Assembly: GCF_021646545.1 (NCBI RefSeq)
Contig: NZ_JAKIRP010000013.1
Location: forward strand, 62,001-126,000
Origin: Chitinophaga filiformis
GTDB taxonomy: Bacteria; Bacteroidota; Bacteroidia; Chitinophagales; Chitinophagaceae
DNA: 64,000 nt
Reading direction: 5' to 3'
Shown piece after piece: positions 18,083 through 26,983 of the stretch. The notes below the pieces were generated by a model. The model was given only the letters and a program-made list of their open reading frames with translations, was not told the DNA's origin and made no database searches. Position 1 is the first letter of the stretch; every line of letters begins with the position of its first letter. A program made the position numbers and the translations under genes.

Positions 18083-18484
18083 ATGGGTAAAAAAATATTG
18101 CTGCTTGCAACGCTCGCAGTATTGGTAGGTGTTCTTTCAGGTATAGCTGGTGTCGTTTACCAGAAAGTGTATATTGAAACAGTGGGTGAAGGATTTATAG
18201 ACATCGCCAGCATAAAGAATATCATGATGGGCTGTATCCTGGGCACATTGGTTGCCGCTGTTGGTTACTTCCTGATCAGCCTTGTCCTGAAAGGCAAAAC
18301 AGACATGGTGTTTAACCTGCTGTTTGTGATCCTTTCCTTTGCAAGCATCCTCGGACCAATAGGTTTCAGACTACCACTGGAGCAGGAATCACCTGAATTA
18401 TTCCCTGGACTGACAGTGCCCATGCACTTCTTTCCGGCGCTCGGATGGTTTGCATTAAGACCATTCTTCGGTAAATCAATCTAA
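18083..18484 (+). CDS. Small membrane protein of unknown function in the yceI operon
   Basis: 133 aa, four predicted TM segments (about residues 4-24, 45-70, 75-98, 112-128). The start at 18083 (MGKKILLLATLAVLVG) avoids overlap with yceI copy 2 and gives a natural first TM helix. No family recognised. It lies 16 bp after yceI copy 2 and before a terminator, so it is the last gene of that operon. It might pass or receive the YceI ligand at the inner membrane (inference). Confidence 0.8.
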   Translation: MGKKILLLATLAVLVGVLSGIAGVVYQKVYIETVGEGFIDIASIKNIMMGCILGTLVAAVGYFLISLVLKGKTDMVFNLLFVILSFASILGPIGFRLPLEQESPELFPGLTVPMHFFPALGWFALRPFFGKSI

Positions 18485-18506
18485 AGTTCACAGATATGAT
18501 ATAAAG

Positions 18507-18534
18507 AAAACGCCCCTGTCGGAGCGTTTTTTTT
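18507..18534 (+). terminator. Intrinsic terminator of the yceI operon
   Basis: Arms AACGC-CC and GG-GCGTT with one mismatch, tetraloop TGTC, and a run of eight T. Positioned between convergent gene ends. Confidence 0.8.
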
Positions 18535-18554
18535 ATACCTGTGAATTGGCTTTG

Positions 18555-19919
18555 TTATACAAATGAACTGAATCCTGTAATGGCACGCCCCACAATCAAA
18601 GTATTGATCTCCTTTGTGCCTTCGTAAGAATAGATTGCCTCTGCATCCGCTACGAAGCGGGCTACATTATACTCCAGCAATATCCCGTTACCGCCCATTA
18701 CTTCCCTGGCGCCTCTTACCACGTCGCGTGTCCTTAGAGAACAGAATACCTTTGCAATAGATGCATGCTCATCTGCCAGCAGTCCCTGGTCCTGCAGTTC
18801 AGACAAACGGTACACCATGGTCTGCATAGCCGTCAGGTTAGACAACATTTCCACCAGGTGGTTCTGTATAAGCTGGAACGAAGCGATCGGCTTCCCGAAC
18901 TGCTTCCTTTTCAGCGTATATGCGAGCGCATTCTCATATGCGCCACGGGCGCATCCTACAGCCAGCCAGGCCACACCGGCGCGGGTCATGCGTAATACTT
19001 TAGCAGTATCCTTAAAGGAATTGGCATGTTCAAGACGGTCCTTTTCTTCCACTACACAATCTTTCAAAGTGATCAGCCCATTCTGCACAATACGCAGGGC
19101 CATTTTGCCGTGCATCTTCTCTGCAGTGAAACCCGGAGTGCCTTTCCGCAGCAGGAAGCCCTTCACCTGGTTATCATCCACATCCCTTGCCCAGATCACC
19201 ACCACATCGGCAAAGGTGGCATTACCGATCCATTTCTTCTGGCCATTCAATACCCAGGTGTCCCCTACCCGCTTTACAGTGGTCGTAAGCCCACCGGCAG
19301 CACCGGAACCCACTTCGGGTTCGGTAAGGCCGAAAGCGCCGATCTTTTTCATCTGCTGCATATCAGGCAGCCACTCCTTCTTCTGGGCTTCTGATCCCAG
19401 CAGGTAGATAGAGCCCATGGCCAAACCGCTCTGCACACCGAAAAAAGTGGCCATAGAGCAGTCCACCCTGGCTATCTCCATGGTAACAATACCTTCCATC
19501 AGGAAAGAACTGTTAAGTCCTCCATAGCCTTCATACGTAGCGCCACAAATATTCAGAGCCGCCATTTTGGGAAGTAGCTCGAACGGGAATTCCGCTTTCA
19601 TCCAGTATTCATTGACTACCGGCTGGATCTCCTGTTCCATAAACTCCCTTACCCGCAACTGAAGTGCCTTGTCCTCCGGGGATAACAGGCTGCTGAGGTC
19701 ATAAAAATCCCCGTTTACGGGCGGCAATTCCTTTTTTTGCCCTCCGCCACTGCTTTGCAGCATTCTCATTAGACCGGACAACTGCTGATCATTCATCTTA
19801 CCAACGGTTGCCATTACCTTGGGCAGATCTATCTTCTCTGATAAACGCCCTAATTGTTCAAAATCAATGCTCTTCAGCAAGTGGAAGGCCTGTCTGATGG
19901 TGGATAATTTAACTGCCAT
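18555..19919 (-). CDS. Acyl-CoA dehydrogenase (glutaryl-CoA dehydrogenase-like)
   Basis: 454 aa flavoenzyme. The usual ACAD fold covers residues 70-454, with signatures GAFGLTEPEVGSGAAG (FAD/substrate loop), WVLNGQKKWIGNA and AREVMGGNGILLEYNVARF. The C-terminal SYEGTKEINTLIVGRAITG supplies the putative catalytic Glu in the position seen in glutaryl-CoA dehydrogenases. The first about 65 residues are an extra helical region (LLKSIDFEQLGRLSEKIDL) not typical of short-chain ACADs. Role in CoA-ester breakdown is likely; the exact substrate is not determinable. No other beta-oxidation genes are adjacent. Confidence 0.9.
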   Translation of the reverse strand: MAVKLSTIRQAFHLLKSIDFEQLGRLSEKIDLPKVMATVGKMNDQQLSGLMRMLQSSGGGQKKELPPVNGDFYDLSSLLSPEDKALQLRVREFMEQEIQPVVNEYWMKAEFPFELLPKMAALNICGATYEGYGGLNSSFLMEGIVTMEIARVDCSMATFFGVQSGLAMGSIYLLGSEAQKKEWLPDMQQMKKIGAFGLTEPEVGSGAAGGLTTTVKRVGDTWVLNGQKKWIGNATFADVVVIWARDVDDNQVKGFLLRKGTPGFTAEKMHGKMALRIVQNGLITLKDCVVEEKDRLEHANSFKDTAKVLRMTRAGVAWLAVGCARGAYENALAYTLKRKQFGKPIASFQLIQNHLVEMLSNLTAMQTMVYRLSELQDQGLLADEHASIAKVFCSLRTRDVVRGAREVMGGNGILLEYNVARFVADAEAIYSYEGTKEINTLIVGRAITGFSSFV

Positions 19920-19962
19920 GAGGTAGATTTAGTACATTAAATTACCCAAAACTGTCAAATGT

Positions 19963-20220
19963 TTATTCCACCTGGAATATTAATTTGGAGGAATCGGTCG
20001 ACAAACGGATCTGGGATATTTCATGTTCCACCTTTTCCGTTACCTGCTTGCGGGCAAACAAATTGTAGGGGAAACGTAACCAGATCTTAAACTTAATGGC
20101 AGGTTCTTCATTGTCAAGCCTGTAACCAAATCTTATTTCTCTGACCTTTTTTCGTCCCAGGGCATTAGTCAGATGACGGATCACATCCGTCGGATTTTCC
20201 AAAGTTGTGTATTCTTGCAT
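19963..20220 (-). CDS. Small conserved-looking protein of unknown function
   Basis: 85 aa, soluble, mixed charge, no motif recognised. It lies 43 bp upstream of the acyl-CoA dehydrogenase on the same strand. On the minus strand an AGGAGGT sequence occurs about 17 nt before the ATG, too far for a standard Shine-Dalgarno. Kept because it fills the gap, is not antisense to anything, and codon use looks normal. Confidence 0.6.
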   Translation of the reverse strand: MQEYTTLENPTDVIRHLTNALGRKKVREIRFGYRLDNEEPAIKFKIWLRFPYNLFARKQVTEKVEHEISQIRLSTDSSKLIFQVE

Positions 20221-20379
20221 GATGGCTTAGGTTAAACCTCCTAAAAGGTACTTTCAATAAAAAAATGACATTAACACCAATTCATAAGGGTTTCGGGGAA
20301 CAGGACCTCGGTCTCTACTATAAATTTTTAGTTTTAAACAGGTATCTTTGGAAGAACACCTTCCATTATGTAAACGCGA

Positions 20380-21714
20380 ATGAAACTATACCTATTCTCT
20401 CCCATCGAAAAAAAATACCGGGAGGAATTCGATCATCATACAATGCTGCAAAACATAAAAGTTGCAGCTTTAATTGCACTTACCGTTGCCATCACTGCAA
20501 CGACAGTACGTGTCATTTCCTGGTTTGTCCCCTACCAGGTAATGGTTTCATCCGATCAGTTTAACGAATACCGGATCATTAACAACTATACGATCACCAC
20601 TTCCACTCTTTTCGCAGGCCTGCTTTTTTTCCTCTGGAAGAAGTCCGCTCCAAAGCAGCAAATTCGATACCATTTTATCAGCATCCTGTACTCATTATCG
20701 TTTATCGGCGCTTGTATGGCCCTCACCTTTATAGCGCAGCATAACCCCAAAAACACAATGACAATGTTATTGTTAGGACTGATCAGTGTCGGCGTATTAC
20801 TGGTATATTCACTCCGCAACCTCCTGCTGATAGCCGGTTCCACCATTGTTACCTTTATGTTATTCTTCCACGTCTTCCAGGTATCGGCAGATGCACGGGC
20901 ACTCAATTATGTGGTATTCTGGCTGATCATTACCTGCTTCCTGTTTATTTCCCGCCTCATATACTCATATCATGCCAATTATTTTATCAAGCTCAAAACT
21001 ATTGAGGACAAGAACAGGGAAATTGAGAAGGCGAACCAGCTGAAGAATAAGATACTGGCTATCGTAGCACACGACCTGCGGAACCCCATTTCGGGTATAC
21101 GATCGGTGACACACCTCATGCAGGAATATCCCTATACGAAAGAACAGGAAGAAAAGTATCTCTGCTGGATCACAGATGCCTGTAAAACGGCCGACCAGAT
21201 TATCGAGGAACTGCTCATGGCAGCCAGGCAACGGGAGCTTGACCTTCTGCAGACAGATTATGTATCACTCAATGACTGGCTGAAACATGTGCGGGACAAC
21301 TGGCTACAGAAATCGAACTTCAATAGGGAGATCGGGCTGGAATTGCCGCCACAGGAACTGAAAGCGCGTATCCATACGGGGAAGATGCAACGGGTGGTTG
21401 ATAATCTGCTGCACAATGCAGCGAAGTTTACGCCGGCGGAAGGTAATATTACCTTAGGTATGCAGCAACACAGGGGAGGCGTACGTATATCCATTACAGA
21501 TACAGGTATTGGCATACCTGAAGCCTTGCTACCCACACTGTTCGACCAGTTTACTGCTTCCAGCCGCCAGGGATTGAACAATGAACCGTCCAATGGTCTG
21601 GGGCTACATATCTGTAAACAACTGGTACAGGAACACGGCGGCAACATCTATGTTAGCACGAAAGAGAACCAGGGAACCATTTTCAATATAGATCTTCCCT
21701 TTACACTACTATAA
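20380..21714 (+). CDS. Membrane sensor histidine kinase
   Basis: 444 aa. Six predicted TM helices between residues about 25 and 200 form a sensor with little periplasmic loop. A coiled coil (KTIEDKNREIEKANQLKNKI) leads to HisKA with H-box AIVAHDLRNPISGIRS. HATPase motifs: N-box VDNLLHNAAKF, G1 ITDTGIGIPE, F-box FDQF, G2 SNGLGLHICKQL. No receiver domain and no cognate regulator gene adjacent, so it is an orphan. Convergent with the sulfatase, 10 bp between stops. Confidence 0.9.
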   Translation: MKLYLFSPIEKKYREEFDHHTMLQNIKVAALIALTVAITATTVRVISWFVPYQVMVSSDQFNEYRIINNYTITTSTLFAGLLFFLWKKSAPKQQIRYHFISILYSLSFIGACMALTFIAQHNPKNTMTMLLLGLISVGVLLVYSLRNLLLIAGSTIVTFMLFFHVFQVSADARALNYVVFWLIITCFLFISRLIYSYHANYFIKLKTIEDKNREIEKANQLKNKILAIVAHDLRNPISGIRSVTHLMQEYPYTKEQEEKYLCWITDACKTADQIIEELLMAARQRELDLLQTDYVSLNDWLKHVRDNWLQKSNFNREIGLELPPQELKARIHTGKMQRVVDNLLHNAAKFTPAEGNITLGMQQHRGGVRISITDTGIGIPEALLPTLFDQFTASSRQGLNNEPSNGLGLHICKQLVQEHGGNIYVSTKENQGTIFNIDLPFTLL

Positions 21715-21724
21715 GCGATGGCCG

Positions 21725-23281
21725 TTATTTCCCATCCCCAAACAGCTGTAATGCTTCTTTATCTTCGTACTGCACAATAAGGGCCTTTAAGCGCTTTTTC
21801 AGATCGGCAATGTTGCGTGCCTGAGATTTCTCTCCGTATATATTATGTACTTCCTGCGGATCTTTTTGCAAATCATATAACTCCCAGTAATCCGCCGGGC
21901 CATAAAAACGCACCAGCTTATAACGTTGCGTGCGGATGCCGAAATGCGGCGACACACGGTGAGGGTCCGGATATTCGTAATAGTGATAATACACCTCTTT
22001 CCGCCAGTTCGACGTATCTCCTTTACCGTTTACCAGTGGCATAAACGAAGTACCCTGCATATCTGCAGGCGCTTTTACTCCGGCGATATCCAGTAAGGTG
22101 GGCGCCCAGTCAATATTCAGCATAAAACCATTGGTAACTGAACCAGCAGTGATGACACCCGGATAGCGCATCACGAAAGGTGTGTGGAGGGATTCTTCGT
22201 AGATAAAACGTTTGTCAAACCAGCCATGCTCTCCCATGTAAAATCCCTGATCCGAGCCATAGATCACGACTGTATTCTCCGCAAGACCGGTGCTGTCCAG
22301 GTATCTTAACAAACGACCGATATTCCTGTCGAGAGAACGGGCTGTAGCCAGGTAATCTCTCATATAACGCTGGTATTTCCAGGCAGTCAGTGCCTCGCCT
22401 GTGAGCTGCAGAGAATCAAATTCACGGCTTACTTTATTCTCATAATAGTCATGGAACAACGCATACTGCTCGGGCGTAAAACGGCTGTATTCACCATAAG
22501 CGTCCTTACTATAGTTAAGGTGTACCTTCAGATCTTCCTTCAGCCGCATTGTTTTCGCAATGGTCATGTCCTGCTGTTCCGCAGCCTGCCTGCCCTTGTA
22601 TTTATCGCCAAATGTAACGGGCAGGGGGAAACGGATACTATCGTAAGCCCCCAGATCAGCAATATCCGGCAGCCATTCCCTGTGGGTAGCCTTCTCTCCT
22701 ACGATCAGCATAAAAGGACGGGCAGTATCCCGGCGGTTCAGCCAGGATACTGAGAGGTCCGTAATAATATTGGTGACATAACCGTTCATCCGCACCGTAT
22801 CGTTAGGTGTGGCGATGAAATCCGGATTATAGTATTTGCCTTGTCCCGGCAGGATATTGAAATAGTCAAAACCTCTGGGCAATGTACCTAGATGCATCTT
22901 GCCTATCCAGGCCGTCTGGTAACCATTTTGCTGCAAAATACCGGGGAAGGTCCGCTGGGTGTTGTCAAACTGCTTTTCATTCAGCGGGTATCCGTTCTTA
23001 TGACTGTATTTACCCGTCAGTAAGGTAGCTCTGCTGGGGCCACAAATGGAGTTTGTGACCATAGCGTGGTTGAACAAAATCCCTTCGCGGGCAATCCTGT
23101 CAATGTTCGGCGTTTGCACATACCTGTTACCATAAGCACTGATGGCCTGGGAAGTGTGATCATCCGAAAGAATGAAGATGATGTTTGGTCGTTTCGACTG
23201 TCCGCTCAGTTTAGCGGGCGCAAGAAGTACAATTAGTGCGACAAATACAGATCTGATACTGGCAGTTTTCCACATAGACAT
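21725..23281 (-). CDS. Secreted S1-family sulfatase
   Basis: 518 aa with a signal peptide (about residues 1-28). Metal ligands appear in IIFILSDDHTSQAI. The formylglycine motif CGPSR (Cys80-Arg84) lies in NSICGPSRATLLTGKYSHKNG, followed by the expected GKMHLG. A C-terminal GSDQGFYMGEHGW adds the second metal-binding Asp and His pattern. The sequence resembles sulfatases acting on carbohydrate sulfate esters (N-acetylglucosamine-6-sulfatase or heparan type). Activation requires a formylglycine-generating or anSME enzyme, not encoded here. No SusC/SusD pair accompanies it. Confidence 0.9.
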   Translation of the reverse strand: MSMWKTASIRSVFVALIVLLAPAKLSGQSKRPNIIFILSDDHTSQAISAYGNRYVQTPNIDRIAREGILFNHAMVTNSICGPSRATLLTGKYSHKNGYPLNEKQFDNTQRTFPGILQQNGYQTAWIGKMHLGTLPRGFDYFNILPGQGKYYNPDFIATPNDTVRMNGYVTNIITDLSVSWLNRRDTARPFMLIVGEKATHREWLPDIADLGAYDSIRFPLPVTFGDKYKGRQAAEQQDMTIAKTMRLKEDLKVHLNYSKDAYGEYSRFTPEQYALFHDYYENKVSREFDSLQLTGEALTAWKYQRYMRDYLATARSLDRNIGRLLRYLDSTGLAENTVVIYGSDQGFYMGEHGWFDKRFIYEESLHTPFVMRYPGVITAGSVTNGFMLNIDWAPTLLDIAGVKAPADMQGTSFMPLVNGKGDTSNWRKEVYYHYYEYPDPHRVSPHFGIRTQRYKLVRFYGPADYWELYDLQKDPQEVHNIYGEKSQARNIADLKKRLKALIVQYEDKEALQLFGDGK

Positions 23282-23325
23282 AAAGATACTTATTTAGCAA
23301 TAGTATCCCAATGCCTGAAACATGC

Positions 23326-23589
23326 TCATGGATACGATGTGGCGCCTTTTCCACGATCTTCCACATGTACGACCTGGAGTATACGTGTGGCAATTGCATT
23401 CACTAACTGGGGATCCGCTGCATAGTCTGCATTAGGCTGCAGGTCGCCATTGCCCTGTAACAGATAGTCGATAGAGTGATCCTCATCGAGTACAGCTTTA
23501 TAGTGCTCTATTCCCCTTGATTCGTGAGGTTGAACAACAACTACATAGTTGTCTCCTTTCAAATCAAAATCTAATGTAAAATCTTTCAT
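23326..23589 (-). CDS. Small acidic protein of unknown function
   Basis: 87 aa, soluble, acidic, starting MKDFTLDFDLKGDNYVVVV. No motif recognised. Situated between the sulfatase and the next small protein, same strand, with a short gap on both sides. The reading frame does not overlap any other gene. Confidence 0.65.
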   Translation of the reverse strand: MKDFTLDFDLKGDNYVVVVQPHESRGIEHYKAVLDEDHSIDYLLQGNGDLQPNADYAADPQLVNAIATRILQVVHVEDRGKGATSYP

Positions 23590-23677
23590 ACGGCATTTTG
23601 TTTAGGAAGAACAGTTGTATGTAATCTAAATATAACAAAATTAAGGCCATGTGGTTGCAAAAAGATTTCATTGCCCC

Positions 23678-24223
23678 TTAGTCTTCTTTTGCCCCTTTTT
23701 CGCCTGTAAACCAGTGCTCTTTCTGCTTAAAAAGTACATTAAAGGTAGTAAGTGATCCGTATATCCTGGTAATATATTGCTGCAGATTTATTTTGTCTTC
23801 ATCGCTTAATTGCTTGTGACTGTTTATCTGCTGTTCCAACACCCGAAGACGGTCGCGTACCATCACTATTTTATGAAAAAACGCTTCAATAGGTATCTCC
23901 TTGGGCTTCAATGAAGGATCTTTTGGTTGCAGCGTCATTACGCCACCTTCCCATCTTTCGCCCATCGGAACGACCTCTGTCAGACCTCCCCAAAGCCTTA
24001 ATATTTTTAGCAGGGATGTCTCAACAGAGGATACTGTTTCCAGCTCAATACTCTGATTTTCTATGTGCAGTATCTCAAAAAGAGGGTCTGTTTTGTCCAC
24101 CTCAATAATGCCCTGGTCCATAAAGGTCACTACATACTGCGCATACTTTACGCCGATGATCACTCCGGGGCCATAACGTGCATGCTGTACCCTTGATCCT
24201 TTACCGGCAGTTAATTCATCCAT
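23678..24223 (-). CDS. Protein of unknown function with an N-terminal SH3/Tudor-like segment
   Basis: 181 aa. Residues 5-55 (GKGSRVQHARYGPGVIIGV and the following strands) resemble the small beta-barrel at the C-terminus of UvrD/PcrA helicases, which contacts RNA polymerase or nucleic acid. The C-terminal half is helical (MVRDRLRVLEQQINSHKQL). Length and style fit conserved hypothetical proteins of Bacteroidota. Function unknown. Confidence 0.75.
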   Translation of the reverse strand: MDELTAGKGSRVQHARYGPGVIIGVKYAQYVVTFMDQGIIEVDKTDPLFEILHIENQSIELETVSSVETSLLKILRLWGGLTEVVPMGERWEGGVMTLQPKDPSLKPKEIPIEAFFHKIVMVRDRLRVLEQQINSHKQLSDEDKINLQQYITRIYGSLTTFNVLFKQKEHWFTGEKGAKED

Positions 24224-24284
24224 TAATATGAAATTTACCTGACAATATAATACAAGTTATTGAAAAAGTGCATCTTGTAACACA

Positions 24285-25301
24285 TCATTCCATATTCACA
24301 ATAGCTTTTATAACGCCATTGGCCGGATTCAGCCAGCTTTCAAATTCATCTTTTACCTCCCCGAAACGAACCCGGTGGGTAATGTAAGTGGTAGGATCAA
24401 CTTCCCCGCTCTTCATGCAACGGATCACATGCTCAAAGTCCTCCCTTGTAGCGTTCCGGCTGCTCATGAGGGTGGCTTCCCTTTTATGGAACTCCGGGTG
24501 ACTGACAGCGATCTCTCCTTTCTGCAGACCGACCAGCACATAACGGGCGCCATGCGCCATGTAAGCAAAGCCATTATTTATAGCCTGCTGGCTGCCTGTA
24601 GCGTCTATTACCACCGTCGGCATATCGTCTCCTGTGATCTGCCTTAAAGCGGCCATAACATCCTCCGTTTTCGCATTGACAGTATGGGCCACTTTCAGCT
24701 TCTCTTTACAGAAATCGAGACGGGACTGATTAATATCCATAGCAATCACCTGCGCTCCGGCAATCCGTGCAAATTCCATAATGCCCAGTCCTATAGGACC
24801 CGCCCCTATTACCAGCACAAATTCACCAGGCGTAACACCTGCACGGCGCACGCCATGAGCACCAATTGCCAATGGCTCCACGAGAGCCAGCGCATCCATG
24901 CTCAAACCTTCTCCATGCACCAGCGACGCCGACGGCACCAGGAGATATTCCACCATACCACCATCTACATGTACACCGCATACTTTGATGTTTGTACAGC
25001 AATTGGGCTTTCCGTTACGGCAGGCCACGCAGGTGCCGCAATTAAAATAGGGAATAAAAGTAACCGGCTCACCGGCAGTAAAACCGGGCGCATTATCAAA
25101 CGAAACCAGTTCGCCTGCCAGCTCATGGCCCAGGATGCGGGGATAGGAAAAATAAGGCTGTGTTCCTTCAAAAGCATGCAGATCGGTACCACAGATGCCT
25201 ATCCTTTTGATCCTGATGATAGCATGATCCGCCGTCAATACAGGCATGTCCGTTTCTCCATATTCAAACTTACCGGGCGTGGTACAGGTGAGTATTTTCA
25301 T
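24285..25301 (-). CDS. Zinc-dependent medium-chain alcohol dehydrogenase (sorbitol/galactonate dehydrogenase-like)
   Basis: 338 aa. Catalytic zinc ligands: Cys in IGICGTDLHAF, and His-Glu in LGHELAGE. A structural zinc loop with four cysteines (CGTCVACRNGKPNCC) follows. The Rossmann fold has VIGAGPIGLGIMEFA and an acidic residue in AMDINQSR, pointing to NAD(H). Closest in style to polyol, threonine or L-galactonate-type dehydrogenases. It lies between the mla operon terminator and a small hypothetical gene, transcribed leftwards on its own. Confidence 0.88.
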   Translation of the reverse strand: MKILTCTTPGKFEYGETDMPVLTADHAIIRIKRIGICGTDLHAFEGTQPYFSYPRILGHELAGELVSFDNAPGFTAGEPVTFIPYFNCGTCVACRNGKPNCCTNIKVCGVHVDGGMVEYLLVPSASLVHGEGLSMDALALVEPLAIGAHGVRRAGVTPGEFVLVIGAGPIGLGIMEFARIAGAQVIAMDINQSRLDFCKEKLKVAHTVNAKTEDVMAALRQITGDDMPTVVIDATGSQQAINNGFAYMAHGARYVLVGLQKGEIAVSHPEFHKREATLMSSRNATREDFEHVIRCMKSGEVDPTTYITHRVRFGEVKDEFESWLNPANGVIKAIVNME

Positions 25302-25343
25302 AAAGTGTTTATATTGTATCGGGCTAAAATAATAAAAAAATAA

Positions 25344-25367
25344 CCGCCCGGTATAAAAACCGGACGG
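25344..25367 (-). terminator. Intrinsic terminator of the mlaEFD operon
   Basis: Arms CCG-CCGGT and ACCGG-CGG with one mismatch and a short A-rich loop. On the minus strand it is followed by TTATTTTTTATTATTTT. It lies 29 bp after the mlaD-like stop. Confidence 0.8.
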
Positions 25368-25395
25368 CCATATTGCAAAAACCGATCTGCGTAAA

Positions 25396-26181
25396 TTATT
25401 CTTTTGGTACTTTCAGGCTGGCAGAATCTTTCTCTGCCTTCTTTTTCTTACGTTCGGCCTCTTTCTTTTGCTCTTCCGCCTCTTTTTTAGCAGCTTTTTC
25501 TCTTTTTTTATAATACCCTCTCAACAGGAAATTATGTTTCAAGGCCTCCATATTCTCACTAAAACCATCCGAACCTTTCCGGATAGACTTTACTGTTTTC
25601 TTTGCTTCCGTCACTGTTCCTTCCAGGCTCGTCGCAAGACTGTCGCTGTACAACAATCTGCCGATACTACCCTTACCCTGATTGATCTGCGTGGCAATAC
25701 CTGCCAGCTGCTCCGTGATCACTTCAGCATTTTCCGCCACACCGGAAAGCCTGTCCAGCACCCTGTCATAATCCATGGGATCAACAGCCTGAATCACGTC
25801 TCCATCCTCAACCGGAGTAGCATTCTGTGTACCAGAGCTGATAGTGATCAGTTTATCTCCCATCAGACCATCGGAACTGATACCTGCCACCGCTCCCTTT
25901 TTAATGAAGGGCTTCACCTTTTGCTTGATACGCAGGGCAACGCGGGCCGTTGTATCGGATAATATATCAATGCTTTCCACGGTGCCCACATCTATACCAA
26001 CGAAACGGACATTATTGCCCACCTGCAGGCCTCCGACATTCTGAAAGGTTCCGTAAAGCACAAAGGTTCTCTGGAACATGCTCTTATTCCTTCCGATCAG
26101 GAATATACCTACTAATAATAACCCCAGCATAACCGCAGCAAAGATGCCGACCTTGACCTTCTGTTGTGTTTTTTGCTGCAT
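25396..26181 (-). CDS. mlaD: MlaD-like MCE-domain substrate-binding protein
   Basis: 261 aa. One N-terminal TM anchor (residues 8-28), then an MCE domain (about 35-120) beginning YGTFQNVGGLQVGNNVRFVGIDVGTVESI. A helical segment follows and the C-terminus is lysine/glutamate-rich (KKREKAAKKEAEEQKKEAER), absent from the E. coli protein. Last gene of mlaEFD: it starts 6 bp after mlaF stops. It forms the periplasmic ring that hands phospholipid to or from the inner membrane. Confidence 0.9.
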   Translation of the reverse strand: MQQKTQQKVKVGIFAAVMLGLLLVGIFLIGRNKSMFQRTFVLYGTFQNVGGLQVGNNVRFVGIDVGTVESIDILSDTTARVALRIKQKVKPFIKKGAVAGISSDGLMGDKLITISSGTQNATPVEDGDVIQAVDPMDYDRVLDRLSGVAENAEVITEQLAGIATQINQGKGSIGRLLYSDSLATSLEGTVTEAKKTVKSIRKGSDGFSENMEALKHNFLLRGYYKKREKAAKKEAEEQKKEAERKKKKAEKDSASLKVPKE

Positions 26182-26187
26182 ACTTTA

Positions 26188-26982
26188 CTATTTAAAAAAG
26201 TTATTAATGAGTTCATCTTGCGATTTAGTCAGTTCGTCGTACGTACCTGTCGCAATAAATTCGCCATCATTCATCACGGCAATACGGTCGGCCACTATAC
26301 GGGCACAGGCCATATCATGTGTGATTATTATAGATGATGTTTCATATTTTTCCTGCAGCTTCACGATCAGTTCACTGATCTCCCGCGAAGTGATAGGATC
26401 AAGTCCGGTAGTAGGCTCGTCATACAGTATGATTTCCGGCCGGAGTATCAGTGTACGCGCCAGTCCTACCCTTTTACGCATACCTCCCGAAAGATCACCG
26501 GGATATTGATCGATCGCTTCTTCCAGGCCAACACTTTCAAGCACGTCCTTTACCCGTTTTTCCATCTCCGCTTCATCTTTCATTTTCAGCACACGGGTAA
26601 GGGGAAACAAGAGATTCTCCCGCACGGTCATTGAGTCGTATAAAGCGCCGCTCTGGAAGAGGAATCCCAGCTTGCTGCGCAGCTCCTTCAGCTCTTCATC
26701 CGGAAGCTCTTTCACTTCTTTGCCCAGCACCTTTAAACTACCGCCGTCAGGCTCCAGTAGTCCGGCTACACATTGAATGGTCACGGATTTACCCTGACCT
26801 GAACGTCCCAGTACCACTACGTTCTCTCCCTTATGAAGCTCCAGGTTAATATCCTTTAATACTTCATTGTCGCCGAACGATTTTTTCAGATGTTCGATAC
26901 GTATCACAACATCATCTTCCGCGGCAGTCTGCGTTGCATTTTCCTGTACGACTGTATCATTCATACTTGTCGGGTTAAACAT
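26188..26982 (-). CDS. mlaF: MlaF-like ABC ATPase for phospholipid transport
   Basis: 264 aa single ABC domain: Walker A GRSGQGKS, Q-loop FLFQSGALYDSMTVREN (the typical MlaF SGALYDSMTV variant), signature LSGGMRKRVGLART, Walker B IILYDEPTTGLDP, H-loop IITHDM. Nearly touches the permease gene (1 bp gap), so the two are translationally linked. The atypical signature SGGM is characteristic of the Mla/Ttg2A subgroup. Confidence 0.93.
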   Translation of the reverse strand: MFNPTSMNDTVVQENATQTAAEDDVVIRIEHLKKSFGDNEVLKDINLELHKGENVVVLGRSGQGKSVTIQCVAGLLEPDGGSLKVLGKEVKELPDEELKELRSKLGFLFQSGALYDSMTVRENLLFPLTRVLKMKDEAEMEKRVKDVLESVGLEEAIDQYPGDLSGGMRKRVGLARTLILRPEIILYDEPTTGLDPITSREISELIVKLQEKYETSSIIITHDMACARIVADRIAVMNDGEFIATGTYDELTKSQDELINNFFK

Positions 26983-26983
26983 T

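Noticed and set aside
18817..19407. 196-aa open frame antisense to the acyl-CoA dehydrogenase
   Set aside because: Lies wholly within a well-supported gene on the other strand and shows no recognisable protein features.
24684..25343. 219-aa open frame antisense to the alcohol dehydrogenase
   Set aside because: The zinc-ligand motifs on the minus strand are unmistakable; the + frame is His/Thr-rich noise.
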